From the NCBI GenBank assembly GCA_020310875.1, contig CM035417.1, positions 88,654,940-88,718,939 of the forward strand: a stretch of DNA of 64,000 nt, written 5' to 3'. Under the pieces are notes generated by a model, which saw nothing but the letters and a program-made list of their open reading frames with translations, searched no databases and had not been told where the DNA came from. Within the stretch, counting starts at the first letter, position 1; the number at the start of each line of letters is the position of its first letter. Made by a program: the position numbers and the translations under genes. Below, piece after piece: positions 34,252 to 45,439 of the stretch. The DNA is from Ceratopteris richardii (Eukaryota > Streptophyta > Polypodiopsida > Polypodiales > Pteridaceae).

Positions 34252-36020
34252 CTGGAGATGCACCTGCCGATGATAGTGTCGCTATGGATGGAGCCACCTT
34301 ACATCACCTTTTGCAGTCAGCTGATGATCTCGTAAAACCTCGACAATTTTATGTACCGGAAGATCAGTTAGTAACATATAATTTGGATGATGCGATCAAC
34401 CCGCGACCCATTAAGATTAAGGTAGGATTGTCAAAGACATTTCAAGATGATTTGATACGACTCCTGCGTGAGTTCTCCGATGTTTTTACTTGGGACTATC
34501 GAGATACGAAAGGTCTGGACGCGCGGATTTATCAACATCGGGTAGTGCTCAAACCAGAAGCGAAGCCAATCAAACAGTCCAGTTACCGAATGAACCCCAA
34601 TTATGCAGCACAGGTCAAAGCAAAACTCGATCGGTTACTAAAGGTGGGATTCATCGTACCAATCGAGCATGCTGAATGGATATCTCCAATCGTGATCGTC
34701 CCGAAGAAAAATAAACAGTTGCGCATCTGTGTTGATTACCGAAAACTGAATGCTGCTACTGTACGGGATCCATTTCCTCTCCCTTTTCTGGACACAATGC
34801 TTGACCGGGTGGCACGGCACGAGATGTATTCATTTTTGGATGGCTACAGTGGTTATAACCAGGTGAGGATGGCCGAATAGGATATACCTAAAACAGCCTT
34901 AATCACAAACTGGGGTGTTTATGCTTGTACAGTAATGTGGTTTGGGTTAAGGAATGCTCCAAGTACGTTTCAACAATGTATGCAAGAAGTCTTTTCACCC
35001 TACCTGACTACTTTTATGCAAGTATATTTGGATGACTTTTCCTTATTTGGCAGGATTATGGCGCACCTGTATCATTTACGGTGCTGCTTTGAAAAATGTC
35101 GCGAATACCTATTATGCTTGAATGCGACAAAGTCAGTTTTTACGGTATCTTGTGGCAAACTACTCAAACATATTATCTCTGCACAAGGAATACAAGTTGA
35201 TTCGGATAATGTTGCAGCCGTGTTGGAGGCTCCAGTCCCCACAACACCAAAAGAAGTTATGTGCTTCCCGGGCCAGATCTGGTGGCATGGCAGACATTTA
35301 CGGTGGTTAGCTCATTTAGCAACACCACTTAATCGGCTTATGACTAGTCCTCCACGGCAGTACGAATGGACTCCAGAGTGCCAAAATGCATTTGATCGTT
35401 TAAAGGTTTTATTGATGCAGGCCCTCATTTTGCAACCACCTGATTGGGACCGTCCGTTCCATGTCTTTGTGGATGCATCGAACATAGCTATTGGCATCGT
35501 TCTAATGCAGCAAACTGACAAATGGTTTCAGCCTGTATATTATGCAAGTCGCCGATTAGCGCCTGCTGAAAGGAACTATTCAGTGACCGAACGAGAATGT
35601 CTTGGGTTGGTGTACTCTATGAAGAAATTCCGACATTATTTGTTGGGCCGAAAATTCACCTTCCACGTGGATCATGCCGCACTTGTGTATTTGGTCGGGC
35701 AGCAACATTTAGGTGGTCACTTGGCTCGATGCGTTTTATTATTACATGAATTCGACTATGAAGTTATTCATCGACCCAGCACAACACATGCATTGGTGGA
35801 TTTTCTATCTCGGTTGGATTCCAGTGAAGCTCCGGTGGGGGTTGATGACACTACACCGACAATTTACACTACGGAGTCAACTATTGAAAAATCTACCGAA
35901 CCTCTTATTCCTCCTACATACTATGATACGTTACTCACTTTTCTAACTAACGTGTGTCTTCCTCCTCATACTCCCCCGGCTTTGCGGTAGAAATTTGTAG
36001 TTTACAGTCGTAGATTCCAG
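34218..36020 (+). pseudogene. Gypsy-4b reverse transcriptase and RNase H
   Basis: One frame with in-frame TAG at 34878-34880 and 35988-35990. RT: WISPIVIVPKKNKQLRICVD, YSFLDGYSGYNQV, the intact box YLDD (35025-35036) and the thumb GQIWWHGRHLRWLAH. RNase H: FHVFVDASNIAIG (Asp), NYSVTERECLGLVY (Glu), FTFHVDHAAL (Asp) and HRPSTTHALVDFLSRL. All catalytic residues I can check are present, so only the stops and upstream frameshifts disable it. Confidence 0.93.
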
Positions 36021-37184
36021 TTGATTGTAGGCCAACTGTACTACATGGATCATACTCGTGTTTTACTTCAATGTATTCCACCACATGAAGTAGAATCGGT
36101 TATTGCTATGGCTCATTCATTACCCTCCGGTGGACATTTTGCAACTGATCTTACTCACCGTAAAATTCTGCAAAGTGGGCTTTGGTGGCCTACCATCTAC
36201 AAAGATGTGACTCAGTTTGTGCAGCAGTGCGATACCTGTCAACGGTCTGGACAGCCATTACATCGGCACCTCTTTCCCCTTCAACCTCTCTTACCGCTGG
36301 AACCCTTTCAGAAGTGGGGTCTAGATTTTATTGGTCCCATAACACCTCTAGCTACTCTCACCAACAATCGCTATATCTTGACTTGTACCGATTACGCCAC
36401 TCGATGGGCGGAAGCTTGGGCATTACGGTCAGCCATAGCTGTTTCAGCAGAAAAATGCCTGATGAAGGATGTCTTCCCGCGTTATGGATTACCTCTGGAA
36501 ATAGTGACAGATCAAGGAACACATTTTGCAAACCGCTTAATGCAAGTACTGACTCAGACTTTTCAAATTGTCCATAAATTCAGCTCACCATATTATCCAC
36601 GTGCCAATGGTTTGGCAGAAAGTACCAATAAGACTTTGTTGACTATGCTCCGCAAATTGCTTTTGGAATGTCTGGAACATTGGGACCAGTTACTACCTGC
36701 AGTTTTGTGGGCTTACCGAACTACCTACAAAGTTGCCACTGGCATGACCCCATTCAAGCTTGCTTATGGATTGGAAGCCATTGCACCGATGGAAGTAGTA
36801 GTGTCGAGTTTACGCGTTGCCTTAGCTCAGAAATTGCTGCCAGAAGACTCTTTGCCATTTCGGTTGGATGCATTCAGAGCATTGGATGAACAGCACTAGG
36901 AAAGCTTCATGACTCTTCAAGAAGTTCAGCTTCGTCAAGCCCGTACCCATGATCGGTTCCTCAAGACTCCTGTGTTTACGGTGGGCCAACTTGTGTTATT
37001 TTATAATGCTAAAGCAAATCGATCTGCTAGAAAATTTAAATTATGGTGGTTTGGTCCTTATGGATTAGTGAGCAAGTGGGACCCGCTACTTTTTGGTTTG
37101 ACTACATTGACCGGAGTTTCCCTTCCCAAAGTGATTAATGGTTCAAAGTTACGCCCATATCATCAACCGACTGATTACCGCTGA
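36021..37184 (+). pseudogene. Gypsy-4b integrase
   Basis: Continues the same frame. The zinc domain has HSLPSGGH and CDTCQRSGQP. The core has Asp in GLDFIGPI, Asp in VTDQGTHF and Glu in NGLAEST, with 35 residues between the last two. The C-terminal barrel reads FTVGQLVLFYNAKANRSA, FGPYGLVSKW and INGSKLRPY. One TAG at 36897-36899 interrupts it. The end at 37182-37184 (TGA) is followed by 310 bp of non-coding sequence before aORF2. No chromodomain is visible. Confidence 0.93.
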
Positions 37185-37495
37185 CGTGTTCTTCGGTTTT
37201 CCGCGTGTCACTTATTTTCTTTTTATTTCCTTGTTTCGGCTGAATATAGACCGTCAGTCTCCTCGTTTTGATATCTAAATATGATTAATCGCCGCCCTAT
37301 GTTACTGTCTCTGCTCATGCATGCACGCTGTAATTATGAAGGTTATCATTTCAAACCGCGCGATGATTAGGGTTTTCGATCGCCTCATGTTGCCTGTGTG
37401 TCTACTTAATCTTATTCCTTTTATTGATAATCGCTCTTGTGTCTGTGTGTTTCTGCGTTCTTTGTTTTCTGTGTTCTTGTGTCCTCGTGCGCGCC
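37185..37495 (+). other. Spacer between integrase and aORF2
   Basis: TC-rich non-coding stretch. It could serve as a leader, a splice acceptor region or an internal start region for aORF2; no such signal was proven. Confidence 0.4.
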
Positions 37496-39562
37496 ATGGA
37501 AGCACTAGCCAATGTCGCTACCTTCCATGAAGGACTCAGCCATGAAGTGAGTGAGTATTTGCGTATCCCTGGTCTTTTGAACTTTGCTGAATTGCCTTGG
37601 CATTCAGTGGAGTGTCAACCATTTTATGCGCAGATTATTTCCACTATCGTTGCCACACCTGCTACGGAGTAGAGTTGGCCTATCCTTTGTTTACCGTCAC
37701 GAGTGGTGATCACTTTGGCTTCGTTTGCCGATGCCTTCCGACTTCCTCGTGGTGGATTGGAGAATGGTCCACTCCTTCCTGTAGCCACCATGACCAGGTT
37801 ATTTCCACGGCACTCATCTAATGAGTACGCCATTCTATGTCGACCTGACCCGGAGCATACCGCTTTACAGTCTTTAATTTCGATTTTGAACTTGCAAAAA
37901 CGCACCTACGGTATCTCCTGCCCATTCTACTCGATGATAGATATGGCTGAGTCAGTTAATTTTGCATCATTTTATTTTCAGCGCATTCACCGTGAATGTG
38001 TTGCGGTTATCAAACAGCTCAATAAGGGTGACCTTCCGCGTTTGCGTCTACCCTATATCCTCACTTCTCTTTTTCCATCCATTCAAGCCGCGCAACCCCC
38101 GCCAAACACTCCCTTCCTGTTGCATGAAGAATCTACTCGGATGATCGAAGATGAGGAAGATGATGATGCAGATCTTTTTCAACTTCTTCGCCGGAAACAC
38201 AGCCGTATAAGTCCCTCTGAGAGCCAAGTGCAAGGATCCAACGCTGGACACGAAGAAGAGGTCTTCCACGACACCGCTACCTCCATTCATGTTGATTCTT
38301 CTGCCCATTCTTCTCCAATCTAGCAGCAGGAACAAGGTGCTTCCACTGTCGACTTTGAAGAAGTTTCTTCTCGAGAGGATTCTCATCAGCAGAATCAAGA
38401 TGCTGTTCAACCAATTATTGTACAGATTCTCAATGAAGTGATTGCTCTGGTTGATGTTGTGATTGACCGAACGGAAGCAACAAAGCAGCAGACCACCGGA
38501 ATAATGTTGGTGCCTAACATTCTTATTGTTGTTCCCAACGTACCCAATTCTCCATCTTCTTCTCCCAACTATTCTCCACCATCTTCCCCTCATCTGTTTT
38601 CCGCTTCTATATCCCAATCCCTTCCCACTCTTCCTTCTCCAATCCCAATGTTTCATGAACTCAAATCTATGGGTCCACTTTTGATCCAATTCTCGCAGCA
38701 GTTACCAATGCAAATGAAGATGGCAACCAACAATATAAGACAGGAGCTACAACACAAAGTTGATGTTTTAGAGGTTAATATTGCCCCATTACAGGAAGAA
38801 GCAGATGCCGTTAAGGCAGACAACCATGCTTTGCACATGCAACTTCAGCAACTTCAAGCTAGGATTGCAGAGCAAGTCACAATGATTGCACAACACCATG
38901 CAGCATTGGCAGAGTTAAAAGCCAAGGATGTTTTGTTAAGTGCTCGTGATGAAGAGATCAAGCAGTTAAATCAGTTGGTACAGGATAAAGAAGATGCTCG
39001 AGTGGCGATTGGCAATTTGTTGGAGGAAACTCGAATACAGCTTGATGAGGTCATGTAGAGAGGACAGGAGATGGCTACTTTAGCTAAGCAGACTAATGTA
39101 GAACTCCAGGCCGCAACTACCGATCTGTTTCAGGTGAATTCTGCTCTCAAGGCCAAGACGAGTTTAACCATTCAACTTCAGAAGGAGATAGCAAGGATTA
39201 AGAAAGAAAGAGATGCTTATTATCAAACCATTCAATATCAAGCTCAGGAGTTGGAACGAAGAGAAAAGCAGCTAGGCTTTCAAGCAGAGGGACTATCCAG
39301 AATAGATGGACAAATTAATGATATGAGATTGAGCCGCGATACAGCCCTTGCCAATGACTTTTATTTGCAAGAAGCATTTTTGCAGACCCAGAATGAAGTT
39401 CTGGGGAGTCAGGTCATTGCGGCAAGTTCAGTCCGAACTAACGCACAGCTGGTGGAGCCGAAAACATTAAAACTAATGTTGGATTCATTAAAACATAAAA
39501 TCGCTAGAACTTTCAAACTAGCAAGAACCATGTATATCCAAGGCATCGTAGATGAGCCTTAA
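37496..39562 (+). pseudogene. aORF2: 688-codon extra ORF with a long coiled coil, function unknown
   Basis: One frame from ATG at 37496 (MEALANVATFHEGL) to TAA at 39560, broken only by TAG at 37670, 38321 and 39056 and with no frameshift. Residues 1 to about 210 look globular (SEYLRIPGLLNFAELPWHS, YAILCRPDPEHTALQSL, GISCPFYSMIDMAESV). Next comes an acidic stretch (EDEEDDDADL), a Ser/Pro-rich hinge (about 38530-38660), and then about 250 residues of heptad-like coiled coil (QELQHKVDVLEVN, QQLQARIAEQVTM, KAKDVLLSARDEEIKQLNQL, QLQKEIARIKKERDAY). No signal peptide, membrane span or zinc motif is seen, so it is not envelope-like. A counterpart is kept in the older Gypsy-4a (about 41690-42437). I do not recognise the family. 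Confidence 0.75.
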
Positions 39563-39577
39563 TTTTGTTTTCCTTGC

Positions 39578-39603
39578 GGGTTCAAGTCCACCGTGCGTGC
39601 CAG
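39578..39603 (+). other. tRNA 3'-half-like sequence abutting the 3' LTR
   Basis: GGGTTCAAGTCC... ending GTGCCAG directly before the LTR. GGTTCAAGTCC (39579-39589) resembles a tRNA T-arm or Pol III B box. The older copy has GGTTCGAGTCC at the same place. It occupies the position where a polypurine tract is expected. Confidence 0.55.
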
Positions 39604-40117
39604 TGTTAGGCCGCCGGATTGGCATCATGTAATATTATATTTTTTCTATACCGCATGTACCGAAAGGTCGTAGCGAAGTGATGTAACCCGTTTTCTATTA
39701 ATGAAGAGGCATTACGGTGTTCTCCAAAGAGAGGAGACGGGATCGCCAGACTGTCTGTCTGGGCAATTTGCGATCCTGCTGGAGACGTCGGAGTGCAGAT
39801 TCTAGTAACCCTGAGTACTGTTAATTTACTTTGTTGAATTACATTAATTTTTGGTTAACATAGTAATGTTCGGTGACGATGATCAATCTGCGCTATGGTG
39901 ATCATTAACTTCTGTGTTACCTACGGCATAAAGAATAATTGGAATGCGAGTAGTAAGACTGTGTAGAAGAATTGATACTGAGTAATAGTGTACTGCTTAA
40001 TTTGTTAGTTAAGTGGGAAAACTAGATAAAGGGCCTCTGAAGTATCAGACCCCTACCATCCCCAAGAACCCGAACAGAGATTAAAAGGCGGACTTGAGGG
40101 AAGTTGTCCTTTTAACA
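39604..40117 (+). repeat. Gypsy-4b 3' LTR
   Basis: 514 bp, the partner of 30918-31430, followed by the AAAC duplication. Confidence 0.94.
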
Positions 40118-41106
40118 AAACTCAATGAAACTTTGGTACTCCAACTTGGTACGAGGAAATGGTTTCTTTTTTGGGAACCAATGTCCCACCTTCCCACCTA
40201 GGATCTACAACCCAAAAGAAGCTGTAATTCTAGAGTCAAAGATTTACCATTATTCTTGATCAATTGTATTATAAGGATGTTATGGGCATTTTGCTGCATT
40301 GTGCCACCACATGAAGTCCCTATGGTTATTACAAAAGCTCATTCTGGTGTGTCTAGTGGCCATCTAAGTATGGATTTAACGGTTCAAAAAATATTACATA
40401 GTGGATTATGGCTGCCTTCTATGCATAAGGATGCCCATGATCATGTATTACATTGTGATCCTTTCCATCGAACAGTTGAACCACGTGATATTCATCGATT
40501 CCCCTTATAGCCCACCTTACCTTTGGAGCCTTTTCAAAAATGGGTTTTGGACTTTATTGGTCCCATTGCCCTCTAGTCACTTCAAGTAAAGTCTTTACTT
40601 TGACTTGTATAGATTATTCTACATGTTGGGTAGAGGTGTGGAGTTTGCGCCATTCAATTGCGCATAGTCTAGCCACAATGTCAATGACGGAATTACTTCC
40701 TCGATACAGTCTTCCATTAGAGCTAGCTTTGGATTCTTTTTGAGTTGAGCATAAATTTATTTCCCCTTATTATCCTTATGCCAATGGATTGGCACAAAGC
40801 AACAACAAGCTTTTATTAACTATGTTGCAGAAGTTCCTCCTTGAGTGTCAGAATAAATGGGAAGAATACTTATCTTAGATTTTGTGGGCTTACCAAACTT
40901 TTTATAAGGTGTCTACTAGCTTCACGCCCTTTAAAGTTGTGTCCAGTCTAGAATCCATAGTGGCTATGGAAATTACTATTCCCAATCTCTAGATTTCTAT
41001 TCATAAAAAACTTTTACAAGAGGAATCATTAATTTTTTTGGATTGGTACACTGCAACAACTCAAAGATAATTGCTATAATAATTTTTTATTGATTAGACG
41101 ATTCGT
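40118..41106 (+). pseudogene. Gypsy-4a integrase (old copy)
   Basis: After the Gypsy-4b insertion the older element continues with integrase remnants that parallel the young copy: IVPPHEVPMVITKAHSGVSS (zinc domain), LHSGLWLPSMHKDAHDHVLH, FQKWVLDFIGPIA, then broken pieces such as NGLAQSNNKLLLTML and FVGLP-like tail sequence. Multiple stops and frame changes are present. The Glu of the catalytic triad appears as Gln (NGLAQS) in the frame I can read. Confidence 0.75.
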
Positions 41107-41447
41107 ACTGCAAGAACTAATCGATTTTAGTTTGTCGACATGTCGAGGGCTGAGAATCTTGATCCTACTGCATAGGTTGATGGGGGTTAATAGGTTGACT
41201 GCTTGTTGGTGGCTGCTATGATGATGGATTAGGCAATTCAGACTAACCTTGACCTTACACCCAGTGGAAAACAAGAATAGTATCAAATGAGTTGTGCAAG
41301 GTCAAGGTCAGTCTGAATAACATAATCAATCATCATAGCAACCACTAATATGCAGTCAGGCTGTGAAACCCCATCAACCTATGCAACAGGATCAAGATTC
41401 TTAGCCCTCAACATCTCGACGAACTAAAACTGATTAGCTCTTGCAGT
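41107..41447. repeat. Inverted repeat: two 148-bp arms, 45-bp spacer
   Basis: Arm 41107-41254 and arm 41300-41447 are reverse complements with roughly 85% identity by eye, leaving a 45-bp loop. It lies in Gypsy-4a between integrase and aORF2, in a region with no equivalent fold in the young copy. Confidence 0.88.
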
Positions 41448-41459
41448 CACGGTCTTCAC

Positions 41460-42437
41460 CTTCATTCTATTTTCCTAAATTCAATAGGAGAAATCTTGAT
41501 CATTGGAGGAATCAAGTAGGTAGAGTCTAGTTACCAGCCATCAACTGTTCTTCATTTATATATCCATGGTTTCTTAAAAGTTATCAGGTTCAAGCCAACA
41601 CGATTACGGATGTTGCTAGATTGTTAATGTTGTGCTCTATTCAGATGGAAAAAAAGCAACATGTTTGAATTTCTGCTCAATCACAATCGGATTAGTTGTA
41701 TGTTGAGTTGTTGCTTTTAAAGCAACAGAATGATGAATTACAGGATGCATTAGCTGGATAGGATAGTTGTTCTAATGAAGATTTTCAATCTTTAAAAAAT
41801 AGGATTAATGATATGGAGATCCATATTGAAGAAATAACTGAAGATCATCAAGAAGTTACTAAGCAACTTGAAGCGGTTAAAGAGGAATTTTACCAAGTTT
41901 ATGCTAATAAAAATGATTTGTAGAATTAGGCTGCTAGTTTATTGACAAAACCCGAATTTACCAATGATCAGATTGTATTACTAACTAAAAGACTTAAGGC
42001 TTCTATGGCCAAGGTTGAAGAGTTAAAAGAATTGGAAATTTAGTTAGAGGAGATTAATCAGGCTAATACTAATAATATTCAGATGCTCCTCGATAAAGAG
42101 GTAGAGAATTTCTCATTGTCTTAGAGTAAAGAAGAATTGCAGAAATAGATTACTGATATGGAAGCTAGATTAAGTTAGCAAAGTGCAAAGCTACAAAGAG
42201 TTCGATTATGACATGAGGAAGAATGGTTAGCTACTCAAGATTTTTGAGAAAGGTTAATACTGATTTTTTGAAAGCTAATGCTTCCTGGACTACCCAACTT
42301 CATCAAAATCCAGATGAGGATATTTTTGCAAAAATTATTGACTCAAGAGTCACCAATCTCCATGAATTTTTTGATGAATTTCTTTATGATTTAGGAAGAA
42401 TTAACAATCCCTCATCTGTTATGGATGATTCTTAAAT
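41460..42437 (+). pseudogene. Gypsy-4a aORF2 counterpart (coiled coil)
   Basis: A decayed frame with long heptad-like stretches (ELLLLKQQNDELQDALAG, SLKNRINDMEIHIEEITED, TKRLKASMAKVEELKELEI), punctuated by TAG codons where Gln would fit. After a frame change near 42230 it ends DEDIFAKIIDSRVTNLHEFF ... ELYDLGRI-type sequence and a TAA at 42433. It has the same position and architecture as the C-terminal half of aORF2 in Gypsy-4b, although the residues have diverged widely. Confidence 0.7.
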
Positions 42438-42440
42438 TTT

Positions 42441-42466
42441 GGGTTCGAGTCCATCGTGTGTGCCAA
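42441..42466 (+). other. tRNA 3'-half-like sequence before the Gypsy-4a 3' LTR
   Basis: GGTTCGAGTCC (42442-42452) exactly matches the Pol III B-box consensus, and the stretch ends GTGCCAA right before the LTR start at 42467. The arrangement is the same as at 39578-39603. Confidence 0.55.
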
Positions 42467-42861
42467 TGTTAAGCTGCCACTAGTATGTATATTCTTGTAA
42501 ATCTTATTTATGTATTTTTGCAAATAGGTCCATTGAACTTCTTGTGAATTAAACAAGCATACCATGTAACGGGAATATCTCATTCATATGACTATTGGAA
42601 TCTCTTAGAGAGAGATTGAGTGGAGTAGAGTTAAGTCAAAATTGTGTATACAAAGAACTTGTATTCTGAGCAGTAATATATAGAGATACTTTGGTGCCAT
42701 ATTTGTGCGCTCCTGTTAAGTATCTGTCATCTGTTTTTTTTATTAAGGCATATTGAATGTTAAGATTGTACTTTGTATGGGAATAGAAATGCACTCGAGC
42801 TATCCGATAATCCCCATTCCCCGAACCTACTATTATCTGCATACTAATTTCATAGACTCTA
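42467..42861 (+). repeat. Gypsy-4a 3' LTR, partial
   Basis: Starts TGTTAAGCTGCCA, matching the Gypsy-4b LTR start TGTTAGGCCGCCG. Similarity fades after a few hundred bases and the end is not visible. Cop-4 gag begins at about 42862. Confidence 0.55.
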
Positions 42862-43510
42862 GAGCAACTAAACAAGTTCAACGAGATGTTGAAGACTCCA
42901 AAACAAACCATCACATAGTTTGTTACAAAGGTCAAGGACTTTGGAGACCAATTAGCATCCACTAGAGAGCAAATTGAAGAAGAGGCTATCATGAGGAAAA
43001 TTTTGAATGGGATTAGAGGTGACAAGTAATGGCAATTTTTCACCATAGTCTATGACCTCATCATGAATGTGCAAAATCCAGATTTCAACATCTTTCGTGG
43101 ACAAATCTTTAATCGAGAGGCCAACAATAGCATAAAGGAAGGTAACTCCTATCATGGTAATTCAACTAGTGCTCTATATGCAAGTAAGAAAGATAAGAAG
43201 TTGAAATGTAAGAAGAAGGAAGAGGATGAAGAGGAGACTTCCCAAACCAACTTTGTAGGCAAGATCAAGTGGAAAGGGAAGAAAAAAGGACCAAAGCATG
43301 ACAAACCAAAAGGCTAGAATGTTCAACCTTATGCCATCTATGATAAGACCAACTAGACCACTCAGGATTGTTGGTTCAATAGGAAGACTTAGAAAGAAAG
43401 TGGAAGAGGTGGATATGGAAATAATAGATACAAAGGACACAACTCCAACAATAATGATAGAGGCCATAACAACTACAAAAATTATTACGAATATCAACAA
43501 CATGAAGATT
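42862..43510 (+). pseudogene. Cop-4 gag C-terminal half
   Basis: Copia gag in one frame: EQLNKFNEMLKTPKQTIT, FVTKVKDFGDQLASTREQIE, KILNGIRGDK, related to Cop-2 (TDFVTKLKDIADQLG). A Lys/Glu-rich segment follows, then a degenerate zinc-knuckle region and an Asn/Tyr/Gly-rich tail (GHNNYKNYYEYQQ). The 5' half of gag and the 5' LTR are missing. Stops at the TAA near 43027 and TAG codons break it. Confidence 0.8.
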
Positions 43511-43512
43511 CA

Positions 43513-45000
43513 TTGCTTTTGATGAATCTAGGCCACAAGGAAGGTAGAGAAGATGATCATTTATTCTATCTAGATTCTGGATGTTCAAATCATGTTGGAG
43601 GAAACATAGCTCTCTTATCTAATTTGGAAAGTCAAAAGCATAGACATGAAGTACAAACAAGGTATGATAAAAAGCATAATGTGGCAAAGATTGGTGTTGT
43701 CAAGGCTTTCAATGGCAGGAGAAATGTTTTGAGCAAGATACTCTATGTTCCCACTATTAGAAAAACCTAATAACTTTCAAGTTAGGTTTTCTCAACATGG
43801 AGTTTTTGTGGAAGATCCATGTCAAGGCTTCAAGAAGATAGCTAGAGGTGAGAAGCATGGTAGGCTCTTTTCTTTTGAAGTAGGAGAAACCAAAAACATA
43901 GCTCTAATCAACTTTGGGTCTCAAAACATAAGTGAGCTTGAAGTGTGGCATAAGAGGCTACCTCATAGTGAATGAAAGAACCTTGAAGGATATATGTAGG
44001 GATCAAAAGTGTTGTAGGAGTGCCAAAAATATTAAAGCAACACATGATCAACAAATGTGATGCATGTCAGATTGGGAAAGCACAAAGACAACCATTTAAG
44101 CACAAAGACTACATCCAAAACAACCTTTTGGACTTAGTACACATTAATGTGTTGGGACCAATTGAAGAACATTCATTGGTAGGATTAAGGTATTATTTCT
44201 CATTTATTGATGACCATAGAAGATGGACTATTCTATACTTTATGAAGAGTAAGAATGAAGTGTTTGATTGCTTCAAAAAGTATCTAGCACATGTGGAGAA
44301 CCATACGGGTAGAACGCTCAAGAAGCTCAAATCTGATGGAGGGGGAGAAAACTTCTCTAAAGAGTCTGATGAGTTCTTGCAAGATAAAGGCATCAAGAGG
44401 AAATTGACTACCAGGTGCTCTCATCATTTGAATGAAATTCTAGAGAGAAGAAACAAGATATTGGTTGGATCAGCCAAAACAATGCTTGAAGAAAAGAGGT
44501 TGTCACATTATCTATGGGGAGAGGCTATTTCAACGTTGTGTACCTTTTCAATAGACTACCATCCAAATCACTCCAAGGTATGACTCTTTATGAAGCATGG
44601 TATGGAAGAAAAACCTAGTCTTAAACATTGCAAGGTGTTTGGTTGTTTAGCTTATGTTCATGTACCTTCACAAATCAGAGGTAAGCTAGATGAACGGACA
44701 ATAAAGGCAATATTCATTGGACATAATTTAACACAGATGGGTTACAAGTTCTACAATCCTTCAACCAAGAAATTCACTATGAGTAGGGATGTTGTGTTTG
44801 AAGAACAGAGGTCTTGGTATGATGAAGACAAAGAAAAGGTAACTCTACCATATGGTCTTGATTTTGATTTCCATCAATTAGGAAGCAAGCATGATACAAA
44901 GATCCAGGATCTAAGAAGTTGATACATATGCTGACCAAGATGAAAGGGAAAAGGATTACAAGCTATAGAAGTCAAGAAGAAAAGCAATGTTACCGTTAGC
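43513..45000 (+). pseudogene. Cop-4 protease and integrase
   Basis: Protease: FYLDSGCSNHVGGNIALLS. Pre-integrase: VEDPCQGFKKIARGEK and LEVWHKRL, CDACQIGKAQRQPF. Integrase core: LVHINVLGPIEEHS (the first catalytic Asp is replaced by Asn), LKSDGGGENF and EILERRN (Glu). C-terminal part: CLAYVHVPSQIRGKLDE and AIFIGHNLTQMGYKFYNPS. Frame changes near 43770, 43975-44020 and 44580. It ends in the linker before RT; RT, RNase H and the 3' LTR are absent. Confidence 0.85.
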
Positions 45001-45439
45001 ATCCATGTGAAAGGCAAAATGGATGCCGAAATTTTTTGTATATATTCTTTAATAAAACATATAGTGGCCTGGTCAGAAACATATCATAAGTTCCATTGCA
45101 TTTGTGTGACATAAGAAATTTGTGTCTGTGGTCTATGCACTATGTGTTTTCTATGTATTTTTAGCCTCAGTGTGGAGTATTGTGTGTTGCATTTGGATCT
45201 TGTTTTTCTACTTTGAGGGTATTTTCATGGAGCTCTTGAGAAGAAGAGTCCACTATGGTACATCGCCATTAAAATAATTCACTAGTATGGAAGCATTCCA
45301 AAGCAAAATCATTGTTGCTTTTTGTGTGAACAAAGTGAGCACCTGCCCACCCACCTAAAGCTTATGATTAAGGCAATGACCAAGCCATAGATAAGGGCAT
45401 ACGGTTTCATATGCATCATCGTGGGTGCTCTAGGCTATG
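45001..45439. other. Unassigned spacer
   Basis: No coding frame or repeat end is recognised. The part nearest 45330-45440 may belong with the 5S-like sequence that follows. Confidence 0.4.

Larger units (their letters stand above)
30918..40117 (+). mobile_element. Gypsy-4b: full-length Ty3/Gypsy element with an extra coiled-coil ORF
   Basis: A 9.2-kb element with paired LTRs of 513 and 514 bp (TGTTAGGCC...TTTTAACA), about 20 differences by eye, and a 4-bp duplication AAAC on both sides (30914-30917 and 40118-40121). Order: LTR, primer site, gag, PR, RT, RH, IN, aORF2, LTR. It sits inside an older relative (Gypsy-4a). The gag has several frameshifts. The pol and aORF2 frames are broken mainly by TAG codons. 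No purine tract is visible before the 3' LTR. Confidence 0.93.

Noticed and set aside
38048..38689. 213-codon open frame on the minus strand
   Set aside because: It lies exactly antisense to aORF2, is rich in simple patterns, and has no recognisable motif; it is a shadow of the sense frame.
623..39058. UAG recoded as Gln rather than stop
   Set aside because: The many TAG codons could suggest recoding, but the elements also have frameshifts, and the inverted copies show CAG or CAA at some of the same codons; nuclear genes of plants use UAG as stop.
39578..39603. A real tRNA gene before the Gypsy-4b 3' LTR
   Set aside because: Only a T-arm/3'-end-like part is present; D-arm and anticodon arm are absent and the stem pairs poorly.
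30913..40122. A 5-bp target duplication for Gypsy-4b
   Set aside because: The fifth base does not match (CAAAC versus AAACT); only the 4-bp AAAC is supported.
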